64,000 bases of DNA from Corythoichthys intestinalis (taxonomy: Eukaryota > Chordata > Actinopteri > Syngnathiformes > Syngnathidae). Positions 1 to 23,441 of this stretch are shown here, piece after piece (position 1 is the stretch's first letter; the number at the start of each line of letters is the position of its first letter). A program made the position numbers and the translations under genes. Under the pieces are notes generated by a model, which ran no database searches, had not been told where the DNA came from, and was given only the letters and a program-made list of their open reading frames with translations. The DNA lies in assembly GCF_030265065.1 (NCBI RefSeq), contig NC_080396.1:54639001-54703000 (forward strand). The letters run 5' to 3'.

Positions 1-797
1 CCAAGCGAGTGAACGAGCGAAGTGAGAGAGGGAAACACTTTTACGAGCCTACGTTCTTTGTTAATGTTAATATCTACAGAGGCAACGCCTGTATGTATCA
101 TCTTTTGTGTTGTTGTTGTTGTGTTTCCACTCGCGATCGGACACTTAAATCCAGTTGTGTAGTGGTTTGAACGATGTGCTAATGCTAGCGAACGAATGCT
201 AACCATACTGTTATTAGCAGCTAATCATCGCTGATTTACGTTGATGCAAACCTGTTTGTTATTGGGGACGAAATTGATTTGTTTCATTTCTATTTTTAGT
301 TTCACTCTTCAAGTGATGGTTGAATAAAGTCAGCAAATTATACCAACGTCTTCTGTATCGTCATTTCTGAGTTTAGCTAGCTGTATAGCTGTCTCGGTGA
401 GGACAGTGCAGTCTATTCCCTCCCGATGCAGTTATCTCCACCTTGCAATGACTGCAAGTCGCTTTGTTGTAATTTTTCCTCGTGAAGTGAAGACACACTT
501 TCCAGCGTTTGAACCTACGTGCTGTCATTGTTATGTTTATGGCTGCAATGCTCGTGCTTACCCGTCGTAACCTTTCATTTTCACACTCTTTCTTGGTGAA
601 GTGTAGTCCAACTTTGGAGCGAGTGGTTCTTGGCGCCATGCTAGTTTGATGCGTCTGGACAACAAGACACGTCACGACGCAATACGCGTCTTTAGGAATC
701 GTTAAAGGGATCGTTAAGGCTTTTTCATTGTGATGTCGAGGCCTTGAAACACTCGGAACCGGTTCCGAATTGGAATTGGATTTCGATTCCCATCCCT
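1..797 (-). mobile_element. hAT transposon end with BED zinc-finger start of transposase
   Basis: Read on the minus strand, the edge at 797 begins with a terminal sequence of hAT type (TAGGGATGGGAATCGAAATC). It leads into an open frame whose ATG is at 639. The peptide (MAPRTTRSKVGLHFTKK..., then WKVCLHF, KATCSHCK, ITASGG) matches the start of a BED zinc finger, the N-terminal DNA-binding domain of many hAT transposases. The finger loses its frame near 373, just before the expected HxxxxH, so the gene is broken. The motif F-x-F/HFT[KR]K appears twice, which suggests an internal duplication. The rest, towards base 1, has no frame I recognise and the element may run off the window. The family is inferred from motifs only. 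Confidence 0.55.
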
Positions 798-2268
798 AGC
801 AGAGAAAGACTTGTAATTCTTAAAGGATAAATGTGAATTTGTATACTGTGACTAAATATTGCCATCTAGTGTATTTGTTGAGCTTTCAGTAAATGATACT
901 GTAGCGACTTGACTGTTCTGCCCAAATGCATGACGGGAATTAGTGCAACCATGACTGTGTGTGGTGGCTGCAAATGCTATATCTTCTCTGCGTTGGGAAT
1001 AATACAGGGTGTTAACTCATTTGCTCCCGGAACCGTATAAATACGTTTGATTTTTAAATGCTCAACTGTCCCACAACCGTATTTATACGTCTTTTGCGTT
1101 TTTTTTTTTTATAAGAAGCATATATAGCTTCCGCTGTATCTGAGAAAAAAAGAAAAACGCTCCAAACCAATTTTAAAGCAATAAAACTGGCCACTGGAGG
1201 GCAGTAGCGCATTTTGGAAGACTAGACAAGCCGATTCAACAGCAGTGAACGGCCGGCCAGCATTGTCAAAGCGCTGGCGGATTGAGCCCAGGCTGCGCTC
1301 CGACCGGACAAAACAACGAGAGGACGCCTGGGACACCAGGCGCTGGACGATCGTGCAAACCGAGTGAAACCCCCCGTGGAGCGGCTCGCCTAGCAGACCC
1401 CGCAGAAATGCAAAAATAATCCATCTTTGTGAGACAGACAACGATGAGGGAAAAGTTTACACAGCTGACGTGGCGACAACGGCGTCATCTCGGCGACAAA
1501 CCGTCATCTCTCAGTCGTTGTGTGTGAATAAATTGTTACTATTCTATCTAAAGCTCTATTTGTCTGGTTGTTCATAGTATTTTGTAAAAGGAAAACATTA
1601 TTCAGATGTTTGGGATGTAACTAATGCAAAAAATAGCTTTGTTAAAGTCAAAGTTATGTTTGAAATGTATGCGTTTACAAAAAGCTCATTTTCTCCGTTT
1701 TTTCATCAGAAATTGGAAAATTGCTCAAACTAAGCTATTTTCTAATGCTGATTTCTAAAGAATGGAAAAAGATACGAACTTACTTTTTTTTTTCTGCTGA
1801 AAGAAGAGAGTCCAATCTTTCTTTTGGTGGGTTCAAAGTTTATATAACAATAGAACAGAATTTTCTGTGGGCCTTGCAAAATCAGTCAAAATCCAGAAAA
1901 AACAGCCGGGAGCGAAGGGCCTTGCTCTGGTGAAAATGGCTGGGAGTGAAAGAGTTAAGAAAAAGATCAACTCCTGTCATTCGTCCCCACGTCGCTTCCC
2001 ACAATAGTTGTTATAGTTGTTATGGGAGAGATGTTAAAGCTTTTGACAATTAAAAGCATGCCCCTAATGAATGCTTGTAGCTGCTCCACTCACTTGGTGT
2101 TTGGTGCTGCCTCCTAGCTCCGTATGTAAGAATAACGGCGCCATTATAGGCTATTTGCGACAATGCGTGAGTGGGTCATGCCGCGCATGCGTTAATTGCG
2201 TTACATATTTTAACGTGATCAATTAAAAAAAAAAAAATTACCGCCCGTTAACGCGATAAATTTGACAT
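798..2268. mobile_element. hAT-like MITE copy, truncated at left, interrupted by a TTAA element
   Basis: From about 798 the sequence runs parallel to the complete copy at 16785-17895: the shared stretch starts at AAAGACTTGTA and ends in GCGATAAATTTGACA. It lacks the left terminal repeat of that copy and is cut by a separate insertion at 1016-1954. The outer parts are non-coding. The hAT assignment comes from the better copy, which has 8-base target duplications. Confidence 0.6.
1016..1954. mobile_element. TTAA-class (piggyBac-like) non-autonomous element inserted in the hAT copy
   Basis: The element is flanked by TTAA at 1012-1015 and 1955-1958. Its ends are inverted repeats (CTCATTTGCTCCC on the left; the right end reversed reads CTCTTTCACTCCC). 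The related hAT copy near 17590 has a single TTAA at the same place, so this is a filled site beside its empty version. TTAA duplication is the mark of the piggyBac and Kolobok superfamilies. The termini look more like piggyBac, but no transposase is present to decide. No convincing coding frame lies inside. Confidence 0.65.
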
Positions 2269-3248
2269 ATATGGTGGAAAACACAGACAAGACTGAAAAA
2301 GCAGTTTCTGCTCTTGCACTCCTCTTTAAAAGAAACTGCGGTTTTGAGCCAAAACCACTGTTGTGTTTGACAGAACAATATGTCTATATGCTGCCATAGC
2401 ACATTCATGGCGCACTAAGCCTCCGAACTATTTTCAATTTGTCTGTTTTAACCTGGAAACCCTTGTTTACAGACGTCGCGCAACCGCTTTTGTTTCAACC
2501 CAGCCATAAAACGAAGGTAATTAATTATATTTATTATTCAAAAAGTCTGTTGTTTTTAGCTTAGAATCATTAATTGTTGTCTAATATTTCGTTAAAAAAA
2601 AAAAAAAAAAATTATTAAGTACAGTACAGATACAGTATTTTAAACTTTTAAACAAATTATGTCAAAACGAAAAAAAAATGGTGTCTGTAAAAAAAAGTCA
2701 CGGATATCTACCTCATAACTATCGCATAATAGTATTTTTTTTTTTTTTTGTTACTGTCGCATTTTCTCCGATATGTCAGATGATAAATAATCGATCCAGA
2801 CAAAGAAACATTGAAAAATAAAGGTTTAAAAGGGTAAATATATGAAAAAGAAAATCTCGATCACTCCTTGATGTCTGCGATTTCTGCATCGTGACCCTTG
2901 TTATATTACAATGTTTCACCCATAAAATCCCTCCAAAATCCGGGTGTGGCCATTCACAGCTGTTTTTGGATTGAAACAAGGTAAGTACGCTATAATAACT
3001 CGTTAAAGTCGTGATGTCTTTAATTCTGCTCTTGCATGCTCTCACCACCAGAGAGGGTTTTGCTGTTTAATTAAAAAAATTTTTTGGGGAAAATGCCCTC
3101 CAGTTCAAAAATTTTCTTCCCCCAGAAAACCGAGATTTTAAGCTTTCCAATGATGTATCACACATGCATATCGGACTATTTTGAAATGTGGCCAAATTGG
3201 GGGTCTTAGAGCGGAACTTCAAGTCACCTGAGTGTCTTCCGCCATATA
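2269..3248. other. Gene-free stretch, probably old interspersed repeat
   Basis: No supported gene. The part from 2275 to about 2520 has the look of a repeated element but its ends are not visible. Long A and T runs occur near 2590 and 2735. Short open frames here show no family motif. Confidence 0.3.
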
Positions 3249-3640
3249 CAGTGGTACCTTGACATACAATCGATTTCATACACGATCTTTTCGACATCCG
3301 ACGTAAAATTTGACTTGCCATTTGTTTCTATATCCGACGATATGCTTGAAATACAACGATTTATGACGGCGTCGTAGTTTCTTTGTTTTCCCGCAGGACC
3401 GACAGATTTTCTTGGGGGAGAAATCAACATGGGTTGCAAGAATGTTAGTGCAGGTGGTGAAAAAAGGAAGAAGGTGAGGCTTACCATTGAAATGAAAATG
3501 GAAATGATAGAAAAATATGAGCGTGGTGCGCGCATCCAGGAACTGGCTCGGCAATACAGCGGTCCTCCTCCAACCTCCGTTCGCCAGTCTTTATAAGTTA
3601 AGGTGACAATTATTATTGTGGTTAAATCACCCAAAAATCG
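3249..3640 (+). mobile_element. Tigger/pogo-like element, left end and N-terminus of transposase
   Basis: A TA at 3247-3248 precedes CAGTGGTACCTTGACATAC, a terminal sequence shared with the elements at 18455 and 52656. A short frame, 3429-3596 (55 codons), starts MGCKNVSAGGEKRKK and continues IEMKMEMIEKYERGA, then IQELARQYS. This resembles the CENP-B-type helix-turn-helix at the start of Tigger transposases. The frame stops at a TAA after 55 residues and no DDE domain follows, so only a left-end fragment survives. Confidence 0.5.
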
Positions 3641-3849
3641 CCAGCTCCGTCAGGTTTTTAATCATTTATTTCAGAACTTGTGCAACACAAGATGTCTACT
3701 GTTCGGTGCAGCTGAACAAAGTGAAAGTAAAAAGTCCCTCACTCCCTCTGTCAATCAGCCACGTGGTACGTTCACGTACACCATTCATTTTATTTAAATT
3801 ATTTATATGTAGGCTATATATTTTTTACCTATTGCAGAACGCTAGCAGG

Positions 3850-3890
3850 CAACACTACTACTACTACTATTACTACTACAACTACGGTAC
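3850..3890. repeat. ACT/CTA trinucleotide microsatellite
   Basis: Run of interrupted CTA units; a second array of the same unit lies near 8050-8083. Confidence 0.8.
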
Positions 3891-4774
3891 TACTTATACT
3901 AAGACTACGATTTGATGTCAAATATTGTCCCAAGTACGCAATTCGCCTCTGGGCCGCAAGTTTGAGATCGCCGACCTTTAGAAATGTAATAAAAACATTG
4001 AATTATTGACGACAACAACAAAAAACATGATTTGTGTATAAAATTGTTCATCCAGTCACAAGGGTTGTTTGCATCCACTCCTACATTGAGGTATAAATGA
4101 TACAATAATATAGAATGGTTTGTCTCACATGCTCGGTGTAGCATAGGAGAGCTGGCCTTAATTGGCAAAGCTATATTAGAGTTTCAATGTAGGGCAAGCA
4201 ATGCCTCCATGACTTCAGCAATGGTTTGAAACACATTAGAATACCTTAGGAAAAAAAGGCAAAAAATAGCCATCTATATTGTATATTTAACCAGACTAAG
4301 GTTGTGTTTCTGTTTCTTTCAGATTGTGATTCTCATTAGTTGTATTTTATAACTAGCTGTACTGACAATGCTCAGCTAGTCATAACACTTAAAGCACTGT
4401 ATTAATTACCTGTATAACTGAGGAGAAGATGACTTGCAGAGCTGACAGATTCTATTCTTAACCTGGCTGATCAATGATACACTGTATTTCTCTTCAGCTG
4501 TCTCCAGTCACCACTTTTTAAAGACAAGATTCCCAATTACGGAGCACCCATAACCTTTATTTCTAGCCTTTTGCAGTACTTTCCCCACACGTTTGAAAGA
4601 CACAGGCACAGATGAATCGAACAAGTGAATTAGGTGTGAATTATTCATGATTGTGTTGGGACAAAAGGAAGGATAACAATCGCAATTAGGCTTTGTATAT
4701 GCAAGCAACTCAAATTTGGGCTCTGTTGGCTTATGTTATATCACGTTCTGATTCATGTTGTGATGCAAAACATA

Positions 4775-6404
4775 CAGTGCCTTGCAAAAGTATTCGGCCC
4801 CCTTGAATCTTGCAACCTTTCACCACATTTCAGGCTTCAAACATAAAGATATGAAATTTAATTTTTTTGTCAAGAATAAACAACAAGTGGGACACAATCG
4901 TGAAGTGGAACAACATTTATTGGATAATTTAAACTTTTTTAACAAATAAAAAACTGAAAAGTGGGGCGTGCAATATTATTCGGCCCCTTTACTTTCAGTG
5001 CAGCAAACTCACTCCAGAAGTTCAGTGAGGATCTCTGAATGATCCAATGTTGTCCTAAATGACCGATGATGATAAATAGAATCCACCTGTGTGTAATCAA
5101 GTCACCGTATAAATGCACCTGCTCTGTGATAGTCTCAGGGTTCTGTTTAAAGTGCAGAGAGCATTATGAAAACCAAGGAACACACCAGGCAGGTCCGAGA
5201 TACTGTTGTGGAGAAGTTTAATGCCGGATTTGGATACAAAAAGATTTCCCAAGCTTTAAACATCTCAAGGAGCACTGTGCAAGCCATCATATTGAAATGG
5301 AAGGAGCATCAGTCCACTGCAAATCTACCAAGACCCGGCCGTCCTTCCAAACTTTCTTCTCAAACAAGGAGAAAACTGATCAGAGATGCAGCCAAGAGGC
5401 CCATGATCACTCTGGATGAACTGCAGAGATCTACAGCTGAGGTGGGAGAGTCTGTCCATAAGACAACAATCAGTCGTACACTGCACAAATCTGGCCTTTA
5501 TGGAAGAGTGGCAAGAAGAAAGCCATTTCTCAAAGATATCCATAAAAAGTCTCGTTTAAAGTTTGCCACAAGCCACCTGGGAGACACACCAAACATGTGG
5601 AAGAAGGTGCTCTGGTCAGATGAAACCAAAATTGAACTTTTTGGCCACAATGCAAAACGATATGTTTGGCGTAAAAGCAACACAGCTCATCACCATGAAC
5701 ACACCATCCCCACTGTCAAACATGGTGGTGGCAGCATCATGGTTTGGGCCTGCTTTTCTTCAGCAGGGACAGGGAAGATGGTTAAAATTGACGGGAAGAT
5801 GGATTCAGCCAAATACAGGAACATTCTGGAAGAAAACCTGTTGGTATCTGCACAAGACCTGAGACTGGGACGGAGATTTATCTTCCAACAGGACAATGAT
5901 CCAAAACATAAAGCCAAATCTACAATGGAATGGTTCAAAAATAAACGTATCCAGGTGTTAGAATGGCCAAGTCAAAGTCCAGACCTGAATCCAATCAAGA
6001 ATCTGTGGAAAGAGCTGAAGACTGCTGTTCACAAACATTCTCCATCCAACCTCACTGAGCTCGAGCTGTTTTGCAAGGAAGAATGGGCAAGAATGTCAGT
6101 CTCTCGATGTGCAAAACTGATAGAAACATACCCCAAGCGACTTGCAGCTGTAATTGGAGCAAAAGGTGGCGCTACAAAGTATTAACGCAAGGGGGCCGAA
6201 TAATATTGCACGCCCCACTTTTCAGTTTTTTATTTGTTAAAAAAGTTTAAATTATCCAATAATTTTTGTTCCACTTCACGATTGTGTCCCACTTGTTGTT
6301 GATTCTTGACAAAAAATTAAAATTTTATATCTTTATGTTTGAAGCCTGAAATGTGGCGAAAGGATGCAAGGTTCAAGGGGGCCGAATACTTTTGCAAGGC
6401 ACTG
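4775..6404 (+). mobile_element. Complete Tc1-like DNA transposon (1630 bp)
   Basis: Both ends carry CAGTGCCTTGCAAAAGTATT-type inverted repeats and a TA target duplication (4773-4774 and 6405-6406). The inverted arms extend well beyond the tips, through the CCACTTCACGATTGTG stretch near 4900 and 6280. One uninterrupted transposase lies inside. Length and layout match Tc1/Sleeping-Beauty-type elements of fish. It is the youngest-looking element of the window, since the frame has no stop or frameshift. Confidence 0.95.
5166..6185 (+). CDS. Tc1-like transposase, 339 aa, open but with the catalytic Glu replaced by Lys
   Basis: Cut-and-paste transposase of the Tc1/mariner superfamily. Residues 1-60 hold the paired-type helix-turn-helix (GYKKISQALNISRSTVQAII), followed by a GRPSKLS linker (58-64). 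The DDE catalytic domain shows [12 protein letters not shown] with D152 and FQQDNDPKH with D243. The third acidic residue should follow 34 residues later in the usual NPIENLW motif. Here it reads NPIKNLW, with K278 encoded by AAG at 5997-5999, a G-to-A change from GAG. The frame is otherwise full length for the family (about 340 aa). From what is known of the family, loss of this metal-binding acid should abolish cleavage, though DNA binding could remain. The ATG at 5166 begins MKTKEHTRQVRDTVVEKF, the usual start. Confidence 0.93.
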   Translation: MKTKEHTRQVRDTVVEKFNAGFGYKKISQALNISRSTVQAIILKWKEHQSTANLPRPGRPSKLSSQTRRKLIRDAAKRPMITLDELQRSTAEVGESVHKTTISRTLHKSGLYGRVARRKPFLKDIHKKSRLKFATSHLGDTPNMWKKVLWSDETKIELFGHNAKRYVWRKSNTAHHHEHTIPTVKHGGGSIMVWACFSSAGTGKMVKIDGKMDSAKYRNILEENLLVSAQDLRLGRRFIFQQDNDPKHKAKSTMEWFKNKRIQVLEWPSQSPDLNPIKNLWKELKTAVHKHSPSNLTELELFCKEEWARMSVSRCAKLIETYPKRLAAVIGAKGGATKY

Positions 6405-7058
6405 TATTTGTCCTAAATACTCTATGCTTTACATCTTGCACCCTGGTCAAGATTTTGGGCTGAAAAACTCAAATAACTTCAACAAATGCCTGGATACTAA
6501 TTCATTTTTTAAGATGAAGTCACAATTGTAATGGGTGGCTGTAGCTCGGATTGTATCTATTGCGCTTAACAGACTGGAGATGCATAGAAAATGAAGCCGT
6601 GGTAAGAGAGGTCAATAGAGAAAGGAAGACTGAAACAATGACTTGTGATGATAAAACCTCACACCCAACTAGGCTGATTATTTTAAGTAGCGTGAGATTA
6701 ATTTGGAGACCCTGTAGGGACCTTGAGGGTCTGTGTGAAGGTGCGCACAGCCAAAAATGAGGAGTAATAATAAAAGGTAAAACTTTGTCACATTGAAACT
6801 TCGAATCAAGAAGTGTGCAGGAAAGTGGAAGGAATGGTGCGATGGTATCCAGATTCCTGAGGTTATTAATAAGTTTCCCTTCAAGGACTGCAGCAATGAT
6901 TTGGGTCAAACTATTTGGTTGTACTCATGAGAAGTCCCCCAAAACCGACCCCAAAGATCTTGGTGTGCACAGCTCTACAACACTGACTCACGAATATATA
7001 TTTCATTTTTATCAAGATAGATATTTCTTTACGTTTTCACATTTCTTATGGTACTTAC

Positions 7059-8017
7059 CAAAGGCATAGGTTTGGTCTCAACTTTGGTATAGAGACAATA
7101 TAATAGCATAACCTGCATGTACACTTTTTGCTGGGAACGGGACATTAATAACACCAAACAGATTGGGTGAACGGGGGTCAGAATAGGCAGCTAAATGATC
7201 AATGCAAAATAAATCTGTATTGACATATAGTAACTATAAAGTGTATTGGTTCAGGTGATACACTATTCAATTCAAACCTTTGTTTTCAAAAACTACTAAA
7301 GAAACATTTTGAAAACTTCCAGAATAAATGTCTGGATTTTATTTGCAAATTTAAATTGCAATATTAGAAGACAACTTATATAACTTATAACTTATACCGC
7401 CCGTCTCATCAGACCATAGGACATGGTTCCAGTAATCCATGTGCTTTGTTGACATGTCTTCAGCAAAGCGTTTGCGGGCTTTCTTGTGTACCGTCTTCAG
7501 ATGAGGCTTCCTCCTGGGGTGACAGCCATGCACACCAATTTGATGTAGAGTTCGGCGTATGGTCTGAGCACTAACAGGCTGACCCCCCACCTCTTCAATC
7601 TCTGCAGCATTGCTGACAGCACTCCTGTAACGTGTCACATGACATTATGGAGGGAAAATGACTAGCAGTACTCAATTTGGACATTTAGGGATGTACGTAG
7701 TTTCTAAGGGGTATATTCACTTTTGTTGCCAGGGTTTTCAATATTAATGGCTATATTTTGAGTTATTTTGAGGGGAAAATAAATTAACTCTATTATATAA
7801 GCTGCACAAGACTACTTTTCATTGTGTCAAAGTGTCATTTTGTCAGTGTTGTCCCATTAAAAGACATACTTAAATATCTGCCGAAATGCGAGAGGTGTAC
7901 TCATTTTTGTGATACACTGTAAGGTTGCTTAAAAGTTGGTGAGGACAATTTGAGCGTCCGTCCTGAAAAGTTGTCGGTGTTATGTCTCTACCGTTTGTAT
8001 GCAAACGTACGCCCTTG
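7059..8017. mobile_element. hAT-like non-autonomous element, copy A, with perfect 8-bp target duplication
   Basis: Ends read CAAAGGCATAGGTTTGG and, inverted, CAAGGGCGTACGTTTGC. GTACTTAC is present directly on both sides (7051-7058 and 8018-8025). It is the same family as 32952-33783 and 56542-57525. The middle is interrupted by a Tc1-like fragment at about 7398-7919. It has no coding capacity of its own. Confidence 0.75.
7398..7919 (-). pseudogene. Tc1-like transposon fragment (left end plus part of transposase)
   Basis: On the minus strand, the terminal sequence (TACAGTGTATCACAAAAATG) at 7919 leads to a broken transposase. It keeps [38 protein letters not shown] and the first catalytic motif NHVLWSDET, then stops at the junction near 7398. 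The N-terminal helix-turn-helix region is missing. The same junction (ACGTTACAGGAGTGCTGTC-type) occurs in the related element at 30992-31980, so the deletion predates both insertions. Confidence 0.75.
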
Positions 8018-8025
8018 GTACTTAC

Positions 8026-9015
8026 GTTATTACTGACTGACTTTTGGCACTACTGCTACTACTACTACTACTACTACTACTACTGACCACTACTACCTTC
8101 CAGTCTGGTGAAATCTGGTGATGCGATTCAGCGTAGATGCCTCATTAAAATGACAATAAAACAAAACCCATGAGGCATAATGTTTAATTCCATGCCATCT
8201 GTAGCAGAACACCTTTTAAACCTGTTCTTCTTAGTCATGATATCACTTTTATGACATACTGAGAGTATAAGGGACTGTTGTCATAAAAACAACAACAGCA
8301 ATCCACCCCCACCCACACAGACATAAGCAAACCAACACTGTTTGTGTTATATTGTTCAGTGTTCACTTTTCCAGCCAGAAGATGAATTGAACCGAATGGT
8401 GGCCACAGCTCTCATGGAAGTGCTTTCAAGATTGTCCTTTTCTGGCATCTGGTGGTTTGAATTAGAATCGCCATACAGGTATTCTCGTTTGCAGCAGGTC
8501 TTATCTTGAGCCTGTGCCTCCCCTGCTAATTCTCTACTGTTTAGTTCTAATGTTGAAATGTTTGCACTGACCTACCCTAAAGTGCTCACAGTCAGACATG
8601 CCTGGACCAACTGACTGATCAAGTTATCAATCAATTGATCATGCAAAACAGTTTCTACTACTGGAAAGGTATTTGATATTTATATGTACTAAGATGTAGC
8701 ACAATTCACACCGCTAATTGTAATTTTGCTGCTGCCCAAAACATTCATGATTAGATGGAGCTCACTTTGACTAGAAATTGCTGTTAGTATCCTATTCAGG
8801 ACACGAAACGCCTTTCTCAATATTGCATCATGGACATGTTGGTCTTTCTTTCGTTCATTCAGTGACAGTGATTCATCTGAATGACACATACGGGTCATCT
8901 TACACTCTTCGTACTGCCCTGATATTCACTGATAATAGCTTCCACTTATAATACAAATGTCAACAATTTATTTTTATTATTGCTTTAGAATGAGAGATAC
9001 TGATTAGACGTGAAA
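8026..9015. other. Gene-free upstream region of the carrier gene
   Basis: Contains a CTA microsatellite (8050-8083) and otherwise unremarkable AT-rich sequence. No gene or clear repeat seen. Confidence 0.4.
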
Positions 9016-9029
9016 AACAACAACAACAA

Positions 9030-9060
<31 letters not shown>

Positions 9061-9070
9061 AACAACAACA
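9016..9070. repeat. CAA trinucleotide microsatellite
   Basis: About 17 nearly perfect CAA units, roughly 250 bases upstream of the start codon of the carrier gene. On the minus strand they read as a poly-leucine frame, which is spurious. Confidence 0.9.
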
Positions 9071-9173
9071 TCGAAATCTTAAGTATTTCTGCAGCTAAAA
9101 GACACTTTAATTCAAACTTGCTTTTGGCAGGCTGATGACTATCCCGGCTCCATTTCCTGGCTAGCATGGCAGG

Positions 9174-9260
9174 GGGCGGAGAGTGATGAGAGTGGAATTC
9201 ATCCCTGGAGCCTCTGGGGTGGACCTGTCTATATATACAACTCAGAGCCTCTCTTGGCTC
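9174..9260 (+). promoter_or_regulatory. Core promoter of the glutamate carrier gene (GC box and TATA box)
   Basis: GGGGCGG near 9174 is a GC box. TATATATA at 9230-9237 is a good TATA box about 85 bases before the ATG at 9320, giving a transcription start near 9260 and a 5' leader of about 60 bases. It is inferred from spacing; nothing here proves use of this start. Confidence 0.6.
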
Positions 9261-9319
9261 TTGCCTTGCTCAGCGCCTTTCCAGGACCCTCAGCTGCTCG
9301 TCTTGTTCAACCCAAAACC

Positions 9320-21552
<12,233 letters not shown>

Positions 21553-21877
21553 ACAAGCTATATACTGGACCCTCTGACATCCCATAAATGAAGGGGAACA
21601 AAAGTCATGTGTCCTCCATTTTATTATTCCATTGCCCAACTCTAAAATTAGGTCCAGTATTTGAACAAAGATTCAGAGGCTGTGCCGAATCCAAGCCACT
21701 TGCTCACTGACCCACTTTCGATATGACAACTGTAATTTTGACATTGTGCACAACAATGATCGAATGCTCTTTAATTGTCACCGCCCCACTACGATGCACT
21801 CACACAGTGATGAAATTAAGAATGATACCACTGTAAATATGTTTCATATTTTAGTAAAATTGTAATGTCGATGTAAT

Positions 21878-21883
21878 AATAAA
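21878..21883 (+). terminator. Poly(A) signal of the glutamate carrier gene
   Basis: AATAAA about 326 bases after the stop codon, followed by a T/G-rich stretch (TTCTGGTTCGCTGTTT, then TGTGTGTTTTG). This gives a 3' UTR of about 350 bases. Confidence 0.75.
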
Positions 21884-22417
21884 TTCTGGTTCGCTGTTTA
21901 ACATATGCACCATGTGTGTTTTGTTTTGGCCAAGTCAAACTTCTGATGTAAAGTGTCACCCTAACTCAAAGTGCATGCAGCAGCAGCGTGGATATACTTG
22001 TGGCCGTAGAAGTGCCCATGGTGCAGTGTTGGAGTAATTCTACCCTAGGTGATCTTGGGGCCTCTTACCATCACTCACATAACTGAAGAGTTCAGCTGTC
22101 TTTACTACTCAAGTACAGTACTAAGCTTCTGAACTGATGGGACATAAAATACTGTTAGCTCTATACTCATAAAGGAAGCTATTACTACTGTGGGAATCAC
22201 AGATTCCCTTTCACATTTTGACGCTCTTAATCTTGAGGGCTATTTCAGCATGGGTCAAATGAAACCATGGGTTTTCCGGAAACTAACATGTTGAACTGTA
22301 ACTAAACTTCACTTAGTGGCATCATGCAATCATGTTGTATGCTTTTTTTTTCCCAGACAAGAATTACATCATAAGTTTGTAACAAGATGAAGGAAACAGT
22401 TCAGAACTTTTAAAGTG

Positions 22418-22423
22418 TTTATT
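22418..22423 (-). terminator. Possible poly(A) signal of tspan2
   Basis: AATAAA on the minus strand, about 1.6 kb after the tspan2 stop codon. The stretch between (22424-24041) holds no other gene or clear transposon and would be the 3' UTR. A closer unrecognised signal is possible. Confidence 0.45.
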
Positions 22424-23397
22424 TTACATCAAACACGTATTGTGTGAACCTGAGTAGTCCAGAATGGTAACAAAATAAATTAACACATAATTGACTACAA
22501 AAAGGCTTAACGGTGTGTGACATTACACAACATAGAGTATAAGCATGTGACTGTCAAATTGTTGTCCATCCTATTTTTACACTAGGTATATAAAAAAAGT
22601 ATCCAGACAAACCCTCTAACCAATGGATGAATCATTCCAAACCAAAGCAGTGCACACCTTTTACTTTCCCTTGAATCGCAGTATTACAAGACTAGGCGTG
22701 TGCCCCAGAACACATAGGTAAATTTGTCAGTGACCTCTAACATCCTGTAACCTAAGCCTTGAATCATCTCATTGCAGGTATTGCTACTAAAATATGTAAT
22801 ATACAAATATGTCCCACCATAGCTTGATCACTTGTATAATCAATAAGAATTTTAGGACACATTTTCCTCTTACCAAGAGCCTAAGAAGACACAATTAAGT
22901 GACACAACTAAAAAAACACCATAAATAAAAAGAAGTTGATTGATTCATGTGTACAAATAATTTATACAGGCGAATGCAATGCAGTTTAACGCCACAAACG
23001 CATTGTACTGTACCATACTGGACAGAACTGTACTGCACTGTACTGCACTGCACTGTACTGTACACCACTTCTACTTTCTACACCCAAGCAGCACACTGAC
23101 TCTAAAATCGCTCCTCCATAAAAGGCACATCGAAAGTCTGTTTTTGGCCATTTGGATATTTTTTTCTTCTTCTTTTTTTCTTTCTTTTTTTTTTCTTTTT
23201 ACTGTTTTTATGGGAAGGCTGACTGTACAACTATTTAAAAACAGAATCTACAAATAGTATGATCCACAGAAATGCACAACTACAAAAACCTGACTGATAA
23301 TATTTACATAATGGAGCGTAAAGTGATAGAATTAGAAACAACAACAACAACAAAAAGATTTTCCTCCCAAAAATGTTTTTTTTTAAATAACTGATGG

Positions 23398-23441
23398 GAA
23401 GGAAATACAACATTCATTCATTCATTAATTCATTCATTCAG
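23398..23441. repeat. CATT microsatellite
   Basis: Short array of ATTC units inside the presumed 3' UTR of tspan2. Confidence 0.7.

Noticed and set aside
8985-9167. Poly-leucine frame
   Set aside because: Product of the CAA repeat on the minus strand.
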